64,000 nt of DNA, from contig CAOLHI010000744.1 in the NCBI GenBank assembly GCA_948474755.1, positions 372,001 through 436,000 on the forward strand, in the 5' to 3' direction. Under the pieces are notes generated by a model. The model saw only the letters and a program-made list of their open reading frames with translations, had not been told where the DNA came from and searched no databases. Of the stretch, positions 57,846 to 64,000 are shown piece by piece. How positions within the stretch are numbered: the stretch's first letter is position 1; each line of letters opens with the position of its first letter. The translations under genes and the position numbers were made by a program. Origin of the DNA: Ctenosaura bakeri (taxonomy: Eukaryota; Chordata; Lepidosauria; Squamata; Iguanidae).

Positions 57846-60800
57846 TTGTATCCCGCCTCGCTTTCCTATTGAATGAGGGCAATCTGTCATCCGGCAACCT
57901 TGGACTTTTTGTCTCAGGGGAAAACTTAAGATTCTTTGCTGTCTGAGGTCAAGATGGCAGCCTTTCCCCCCTTTCCAGGTAGACCAACTGACCCCTCCCA
58001 CCCCCTGCAGCTTCATCCTGGCAGTAGAAAAGGATCCTCCACCCCACCTGAAAGCAGAAGGACAGGATCAGGGACACTCGGGGGTTGTGGGACAGACATA
58101 CATACAGAGCGCATTGGCTGTGGGGCCAAGGAGGAACCGTCAGGAGACCCTCTCTATCTGTTCCTCCTTCTCCTGCTTCAGGTGATTGCCCCACTTTGCC
58201 CAATGGAAGGGCCGGTTTGCCATTGAGTCCCTGTTTCCAAGAAGTCTAGGGAACTAATTTTTAAATAAGTTTTTTTTAAAAAATAATCCGATGGCCTTTT
58301 CCCTGGACTTAGCTATATGCAGCCAATTACGGTTGTTATCTTGCGGAGTTAATAGTTAGCCTTGCTTCACTTGACTGCTCTGCAAAAGAGCCTGATCAAA
58401 GTGGTGATATAAACACTTCATGCTGTTCTTCAGTTAATGTAGATTTTGCCGTCAGAGATGGAACGGGTGTTATCTCTTTGTTGTTTGGCTCTTTGTTTAA
58501 CTAATCTGAGGAGAGACATGCCTTTTCAGCTCTTGCTACTCCACAAAGAGCTGCGTGCACTGACTTCACAATATAATTCATTCTTCTTATCTTTTGCATC
58601 AGACCAATTTGTAGTTTATCTATAAACTGAACATGATTTAGATTGTAATTCAGTGTTCATTTACATGAGTATGATCTCTGCTGAACTCAAGGTGGCATAC
58701 TTACAAATAGACATGTCTAGGAGTACACTATTACTTGCATAAACTGTGCAGTTTGGGAAGAGGAAATGCCCTGTGCTGTATAAGTGATAAAATTTACAAA
58801 ACAGCAGTGCTTTACGGAAAGTTACTGTTTGTGGATATTACTGCTGCACTATTCGACAGTACCGTGGCTTACTATAGTTAGCTACCTAAAGAGCCAAAAG
58901 TTCTCAGTTCTCTCCTTAGCCTAGGTAATGTTTTCCTCATGAAGTTAAAACTGGTATGGATAAACTTTTTTTCAAAGGTGAAATTCTTGGTGATCTTCGG
59001 GAGTGGAGAACCTCCAGGCTGTCAGATGTTTTGGATTACAACTCCCCAAATCAATTAATTCTGGCCAGGTTGGGGCTTCTGGGAGTTGCAGGCCAAAACA
59101 TCTGGAGAATCAGACCCACTCCCACACATTGTATGTGTTCTCCGTCTTTAATTCTCCAAATCTTTTAGACTTTAGGCCCCAGAAGTTCCAGCCAGCATGG
59201 CCAGTGATGAGCAATTCTGGGTTCTCAACACTAGGAAATTGAAAGGTTAAGAAGCACTAGCATAGGCAGTGATGAACTGTGGTTGGTGGAACACTGACAA
59301 ATAACAATGTTCTTTTATGTACTCTGAGACATTTGTGCTGTAGCCCAATAGACATCTTGGAAGTAAGCCACTTTTAATATAGTGAGATTTCTTTCTGTGT
59401 AACCATTAATAGGATTATACTGGCAAATAAGTAGGTGATAGGCACTCAGTAAATTGGCCAAGTCAGTTGTCATGTGGATTGTGTCACTTTTAAGCTGCAT
59501 TGATGCTTGGAATGAACAATGTACTCTGACAATAAAAGTTTTTTTCTAATAATCTAAAATATACAAACTATAGCTTTTTTTGCTCTACAGAAGATACTTG
59601 CTTAGGAATAATTTTTTATTTTATTTTTCCTAGATCCATATGCTAAACTTTTACTTGATGCTTTGAAGAATTCTGGCTGGTAAGCTCAATTTTGATCCTA
59701 TGCAATTGTATTTTTACTATAGTTATGTTTTGGTTAAAGGTGGCCATTATACATGAATCTTACACGTATGATTCTGGCATTTCTTAGCACTGTTTTCAAA
59801 GACCGACACTTCTCATGTGAAGATTGTGATGGATGTGTCAGTGGAGGATTTGATTCTTCGACATCGCAGGTAGATCACTGTGTGAGTGAATGAACGTACG
59901 AGGACCCTCCTCCTATCCCATCCTCTTCCCCCTTCTGGCCACGTAAGTGAGTTAACAGAGGTGCACCCTCCTCCCATCCCATTTCCTTTCCCCTTCTGCC
60001 TGTTTGAATGAGTGCGTACGTGCATGGCCTCCTCTCATTCCATCTCCTTCCCCCTAGTAATCCACGACTAATCAAATCTGTGAATCCTTTACCTGCAAAG
60101 GTGGCCAACTGTATTTCTGATTTCTTTAAGCCATGTCTTTTGTTATAGTGGTTAACAAAATTGTTACAAGACCAGTCTTTTCTGGTAGGTAAGAAAAAAA
60201 TCTGTGGTAGAAGTACAACAACATTGTAAGTCTTGTTGGACTTGCATCTCCCAGGCAGATAAGGGTGAGGACAATTTTTATCTGCTTTCCTTCCCCCCTA
60301 CTTGGTTTTAGGGATTAAAAAAGCAGTAGCTTGAGCTCAGTGCAGGTGTAGTTTTCCTTATCTTCCTGAGTCATGACTAGAGAAGGAAAGGGCGCCCCCT
60401 ATCTGCCCCTCATTTGGCCCTGAGAAGACCCTGGGAGGATGGACACAGTTACAGAAAGCTCTGCAGCTATCAGAAGAGGACTCTACAAATGGAACTTCCT
60501 CTGTGCATACAAATCTCCATATCTCGCTTTAGAGGAGGGAAGTTCATATTCCTTTATGGCCCTGCTGTGTCCTGTTACAGACTATATGATTGCCTCCTAC
60601 GAGTGAAGTTTTATATACCATTCAAAAAATATTTTCAATCTACTGTAAGATGAAAGAATTTGATTAAATAATATTTATGCATTCAGACTATTTACAGCAA
60701 ATTATAATTGTCCTTATTTAAGTCCACCCTGCCCACATTTCTCTCTGGTACTTTACATTTTGTTCTACAGTCCTCTCTTCACTTCGCAGGTTTGACCTTC

Positions 60801-63204
60801 ACAAATTTTGATTATTACTGAGGCATATGCATGCCTTCCCCTGTTATTCTCCTCCCGTTCCCTTGTGTTTTGCTGGGCACAGAGAAGGAAGGCAAAGACC
60901 TGGACAAAGGCAAGGAAATACACCTGCATGCCTTCCTTTTCCTCTCTGGAGACTCGCCCTCCCATTCTCTTGCCTCTGGCCCTTGTGCTGAGAACTCATG
61001 CTGAGGGAATAGGCAAGGGAATGTTGGGGGGCCTCTCATGAACCACCTTTCTTACCTCTCGAACTCCCCCACCCATTCCCTTTCCTCTAGCCCTGGTACT
61101 GGGAACTTGCGCTGAAGCAAAAGGGAAGGGAGTGGGGTGGGAAGCCTCGCACAAGCCTTCTTCTTGCGCACCCCTGGAGCTCCCCCTTCCCATTCCCTTG
61201 CCTCTTGCCCCTGTGCTGAAAACTCATGCCAAAGCAATAGGCAAGGATATGGGCCAGGGGAAGAAGGCTCGCATGAGCCTTCCTTCTTTCCTCTGGAGTT
61301 TCCCCCTTTCATTTTTTTGCTTCTGGCCCCAGCACTGAGAACTTGTGCTGAGGCACTAGGCAAGGGCATTGGCAGGGAGGGTTGCGCGAGCCTTCCTTCT
61401 TCTCCCCTCTGGATCTCCCCCCCACATTCCCTTGCCTCTGGCCAGCACTGACACCGAGGCAAAAAGGAAGCAAATGTGGGGGAAGGCTTGCACAAGCCTT
61501 CCTTCTCTCCTCTGGTGCTTCTCCTTTCTATTCCCTTGCCACTGACCCTGGTGTGCAAAAGGCAAGGGAGTAGGAGGGGGAGCCCTGGAAGGCAACGGGA
61601 GAGGATTTGCCAAGGGAAATTATTTGCAATTTTTCCATTTTTATGGGGGTTCTGTGCCCTAAAACCTCTCAAAAGTGGAGGGGTCACTGTATGTATAAAA
61701 GACAGTGTGGAAATTTCATATTTTAACTGCATTGGCTTTGGCATATTCAGTGTAGCCAGGAGAGCAGTCAATGGGGTTCTATTGGTTTCATATATTGACA
61801 TCTCATTGTGTGGAAGGGAAACCCAACAGAGCCATTCTATACTTAATCATGCTTACTTCCTTTAAAGCAGATTAGTAGAGAGAGGAAGGCTTGTTCTACA
61901 CCAAACAGGCCTGTGACCTGGCAGACCACGGGCTTTCATCTAACTGAAAGGAGAGAACAAGAACAGGGTGGGGGGAATGGAGGAGGAAAAAACCTATTTT
62001 CCTTTTGCATTGCTTCAGTGTGTGACTTCATCTACATGATCCTATTCTCTATTTGCACCATACAGCAGCAAATATATTTGGTGGGCAAACTGAATACCTT
62101 CCCACCTGTCAATAGCCTGATTTGGGAAAGGTGGAATCTAGAGATCTAGAAACCAAATGCTGACTGTCTCCAAGGTTGCTCACTTTCAGGTCAAGTGGAC
62201 AGTTGAAGAGTGCTATTATAGAGAACTGGAAAACCTTGAAAGCAAAACACATTGTTTGTGGGGTATAAAACAGAAATATCTACAACTTGTAGCTAAATGT
62301 AACATCAGAATGCTCTCATGAGATTTTTTTCCCTTATTTCCTTGGCAGATTGTTCTGTGCCAAAACAATATTCGTTATCAATCTCATATGAACAGAGTGG
62401 TGACTCATGAACTTATCCATGCTTTCGATCATTGCCGAGCGCATGTGGACTGGTTCAATAATGTCAGACATTTAGCTTGTTCAGAGGTAAGTTGAGATGC
62501 TTCGTTCACACACTCTGAATTAATAATATTCCTAGGGAATGTGCTTAATAACCAGCCTCAAAATATAGTTACAATTCTACTTGAACGTCTTCTTTGGCAT
62601 CTCTTCAATTTTCAGTTTTGTCAGCAAGTGCAAAAGATGTCTGGTTTACCCATGTACTGCCTGGAAGTTTCATATCCACGTTGTGATACAGGGTCATTTT
62701 AACAGTTCTGAATTTCCAGGGGTTCTCAATTAGAAGTTAATCAACCACAGTAATTGATGAAAACATCAATTGGTTTTATTTAAAAAGTTGCAGCTAGTTG
62801 AGATTTTCTGTTCTCTGTTGCTAAAAAGAATGAACAACCATGAATGGTAAATTTATCAGACTGGTCTTTTGTTAAAATATTGCCTGTTTTTAATACATGC
62901 TATCAAGAAGACACTTGTTCGCGCAGTAGGTGAAACTATACCTTTAGAAAACTTCTGTATAAACAACCAGTTGGGCTCAATCATACATTTTTCCTTCATT
63001 AGCTTGGCTATTAGCTTACTGGCAACTTAACCAGAGAACTCTTAGGAACCTTGTCCTTATAGTTGAAATGTTTTTCTCTGAGTGCTCTGTTCAGTTGGTG
63101 GCTTTGTGTTTACTTCATAGATTAGAGCTGCCAATCTGAGTGGAGACTGCTCACTCCTCAATGAAATGACCCGATTTAAGTTTGGATTGAAGAACCATCA
63201 TCAG
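57085..63204 (+). CDS. ATP23: ATP23 mitochondrial inner-membrane metallopeptidase (five exons, 3' end outside window, frame break in exon 1)
   Basis: ATP23 (XRCC6BP1) is a zinc metallopeptidase of the mitochondrial intermembrane space that in yeast matures Atp6 and assists ATP synthase Fo assembly. Exons here are 57085-57285, 59634-59679, 59788-59869, 62349-62486 and 63121-63204. Diagnostic segments are [12 protein letters not shown] and [10 protein letters not shown] in exon 3, the zinc motif [17 protein letters not shown] in exon 4, and [14 protein letters not shown] in exon 5. Exons 2-5 join in one frame. The remaining family C-terminus (beginning near TCVRDRA in human) was not found before 64000, so the gene continues to the right. 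Within exon 1 the start-proximal frame and the conserved frame differ by one base; see that exon. Confidence 0.93.
57395..57697. mobile_element. Foldback MITE, family A, interrupted by a second copy (ATP23 intron 1)
   Basis: Outer copy: 57395-57420 (GGCCATTCCCGCACTAGAC, tgatata) continues at 57601 (atagtgctattgtttcgctt) and ends GTGCGGAAATGGCC at 57697. The two halves join as one element once the inner copy and one ATA are removed. Confidence 0.8.
57421..57600. mobile_element. Nearly perfect foldback MITE, family A, nested (ATP23 intron 1)
   Basis: A 180-bp palindrome; I count a single mismatch within the two arms of about 88 bp (ctgggctg versus ctaggctg) around a central gt. ATA flanks both ends (57418-57420, 57601-57603). 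Begins 136 bp after ATP23 exon 1. Confidence 0.9.
57811..57843. repeat. (TTA)n microsatellite
   Basis: Eleven TTA units followed by atttgtatcccgcctcgctt, the start of the old interspersed repeat also seen near 12830. Confidence 0.85.
59000..59115. mobile_element. Short palindromic DNA element (family E), ATP23 intron 1
   Basis: aacctccaggctgtcagatg / ttttggattacaactcccc is answered by gggagttgcaggccaaaaca / tctggagaat in inverted orientation about 40 bp away. A partial relative follows at 59165-59255. Confidence 0.6.
59634..59679 (+). CDS. ATP23: ATP23 exon 2
   Basis: 46 nt between a cctag acceptor and a gtaagc donor. With the last base of exon 1 it encodes N then [14 protein letters not shown], matching human NPYVKLLLDAMKHSG. 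Confidence 0.92.
59788..59869 (+). CDS. ATP23: ATP23 exon 3
   Basis: 82 nt after a short 108-nt intron. It encodes C then [20 protein letters not shown] and FDSSTSQ. The cysteine cluster is characteristic of the family. The donor is gtagat, and a repeat-derived tract begins within a few bases of it. Confidence 0.93.
59876..60111. mobile_element. TA-type MITE remnant with minisatellite, at the ATP23 exon 3 donor (copy 4)
   Basis: The right end caaaggtggccaactg followed by TA, preceded by aatcaaatctgtgaatcctt, matches the inverted terminus of the TA-type family. Inside are about three units of about 63 bp (ccctcctcc.atcccat.... cttccccttctg). The left terminus is missing; repeat-like sequence starts about 7 bp after the exon. 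Confidence 0.55.
60778..61689. mobile_element. TA-type MITE with minisatellite core (copy 5), ATP23 intron 3
   Basis: CAGTCCTCTCTTCACTTCGC at the left and AAAAGTGGAGGGGTCACTG at the right, with TA on both flanks (60776-60777, 61690-61691). The core has about six units of 113-119 bp marked by cttgcctctggccc.tgtgct at 60969, 61082, 61198, 61317 and 61431. The 249-codon minus-strand ORF is an artefact of these units. Confidence 0.75.
61692..62348. other. Remainder of ATP23 intron 3
   Basis: No repeat terminus or exon seen; ends at the polypyrimidine tract before exon 4. Confidence 0.5.
62349..62486 (+). CDS. ATP23: ATP23 exon 4 (zinc-binding HELIH)
   Basis: 138 nt in phase 0. It encodes [19 protein letters not shown], then [20 protein letters not shown] and RHLACSE. 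HELIH (62406-62420) is the HExxH zinc site with the catalytic Glu. Acceptor ggcag, donor gtaagt. Confidence 0.97.
63121..63204 (+). CDS. ATP23: ATP23 exon 5
   Basis: 84 nt in phase 0, from a catag acceptor to a gtaaat donor. It encodes [20 protein letters not shown] and FGLKNHHQ, matching human [15 protein letters not shown] and FGLKQHHQ. Confidence 0.95.
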
Positions 63205-64000
63205 GTAAATTAATGCTAAACTATAAAAAGGGAGAGGTTTTACAAATTATGGCTAGTATTCAGGAGAGTCATTGCCTTTACAGAGGGGTTTTATGTTCAT
63301 AGAAGAAGGAATAGGATATTTCTTCCCTCTAGAGATGGAAAATTTCTGGAAATTTTAAGGCTATAGGAATAACTTGTTTTTTCCTCTCCCTTTTTTTGGT
63401 GTTGGGGAAGTAAAAAAAATGCAATATTACCATCCTTTTTGAAAATATCTTCATTACTTGAAGAATATAAAATGCATTGTATATAACATGGTTAGGCATA
63501 AAAGTGGCATGTTTGATATATTAAAGAACAGTTTATTAAGGAAATAATTGCACATTAAATTTAGTTTATAAAATACTGTTGTTACAATCGGAACTACAAA
63601 GTACTGAACTATACAGAAACTGCTTTTTCCAGTTAATGAGGTGCAGGATCACAGAAGAAACCATCAACAGGTGTAAAAGATAATTATTTTGTCTCCTCTG
63701 GTTCTGGATAGTGTCAAGCAGTCATAAAGTATAAAGTATAGTATTCATATTTATTTATTTATTTATTTATTTAACTGTTTTATTTTATTTCGCACATGCA
63801 TCTTGTACAGAATATGAATCACCAATAGATTATTGAGCATTAAAAAATCCTTATGATCATCAAATCGTCTTCTCTTCTTTCTTCATTCTTCTTCTCTTCG
63901 TTCATTCTTTCCTTATCGAAGTAATAACAATCTAACTATGATCAATTTTTAACAAGAATGTAATAATATAATAATGTTGAGAACAATAATGATGATGATA
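63205..64000. other. ATP23 intron continuing past the window
   Basis: No segment encoding the expected continuation of ATP23 was found, so the next exon lies to the right of the window. Confidence 0.6.
63751..63773. repeat. (TTTA)n microsatellite
   Basis: TTTA units within an AT-rich stretch in the ATP23 intron. Confidence 0.85.

Noticed and set aside
61052..61801. 249-codon minus-strand ORF in ATP23 intron 3
   Set aside because: It is encoded by the 115-bp tandem units of a TA-type MITE; composition is Pro/Ser/Leu-rich and repetitive.

Overview
The window looks like nuclear DNA from a squamate reptile, most likely a lizard. The evidence is two intron-rich vertebrate genes plus a repeat mix of a BovB/RTE LINE, tRNA-derived SINEs with a BovB-like 3' tail, CR1 and L2 LINE fragments, a 5S-rRNA-derived SINE, solo LTRs and many short foldback DNA transposons. 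No prokaryotic gene organisation is present, and most long open frames are accidental readings through repeats.

Layout: 1-30.1 kb is gene-free flank, densely seeded with miniature inverted-repeat elements (MITEs), a solo LTR with a clean target duplication (13261-14128), two further LTR-like sequences, a CR1 inserted inside a MITE (15.2-16.7 kb) and a 5S-derived SINE (20.2-20.4 kb). RPAP3 occupies 30190-52404 on the minus strand. All 16 coding exons are present and join into one uninterrupted 673-codon frame. Its introns hold a BovB LINE with a later insertion inside it, L2 and SINE copies, and a hAT-like element. Between 53 and 55.6 kb lie a hAT-like element containing two SINEs and two abutting TA-flanked elements, one with a GC-rich minisatellite core.

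At 56.3-57.1 kb a CpG-rich segment with NRF1, CRE, ETS and CCAAT-type motifs separates RPAP3 (leftward) from ATP23 (rightward), so it looks like a bidirectional promoter. ATP23, an inner-membrane-associated mitochondrial metallopeptidase with an HELIH zinc site, has five exons here (57085-63204) and runs off the right edge. Its first exon contains a frame break at a G-rich run, which may be a sequence error or a real lesion.

RPAP3 is a TPR co-chaperone adaptor of the HSP90/R2TP machinery. ATP23 processes mitochondrial proteins and assists F1Fo ATP synthase assembly. The two share a promoter region but no known pathway. The most distinctive non-genic content is a set of MITE families sharing a GGCC(A/C)TTTCCGCAC-like terminus, with two nested insertions that show 3-bp target duplications, and a second set of TA-flanked elements that carry different tandem-repeat cores.
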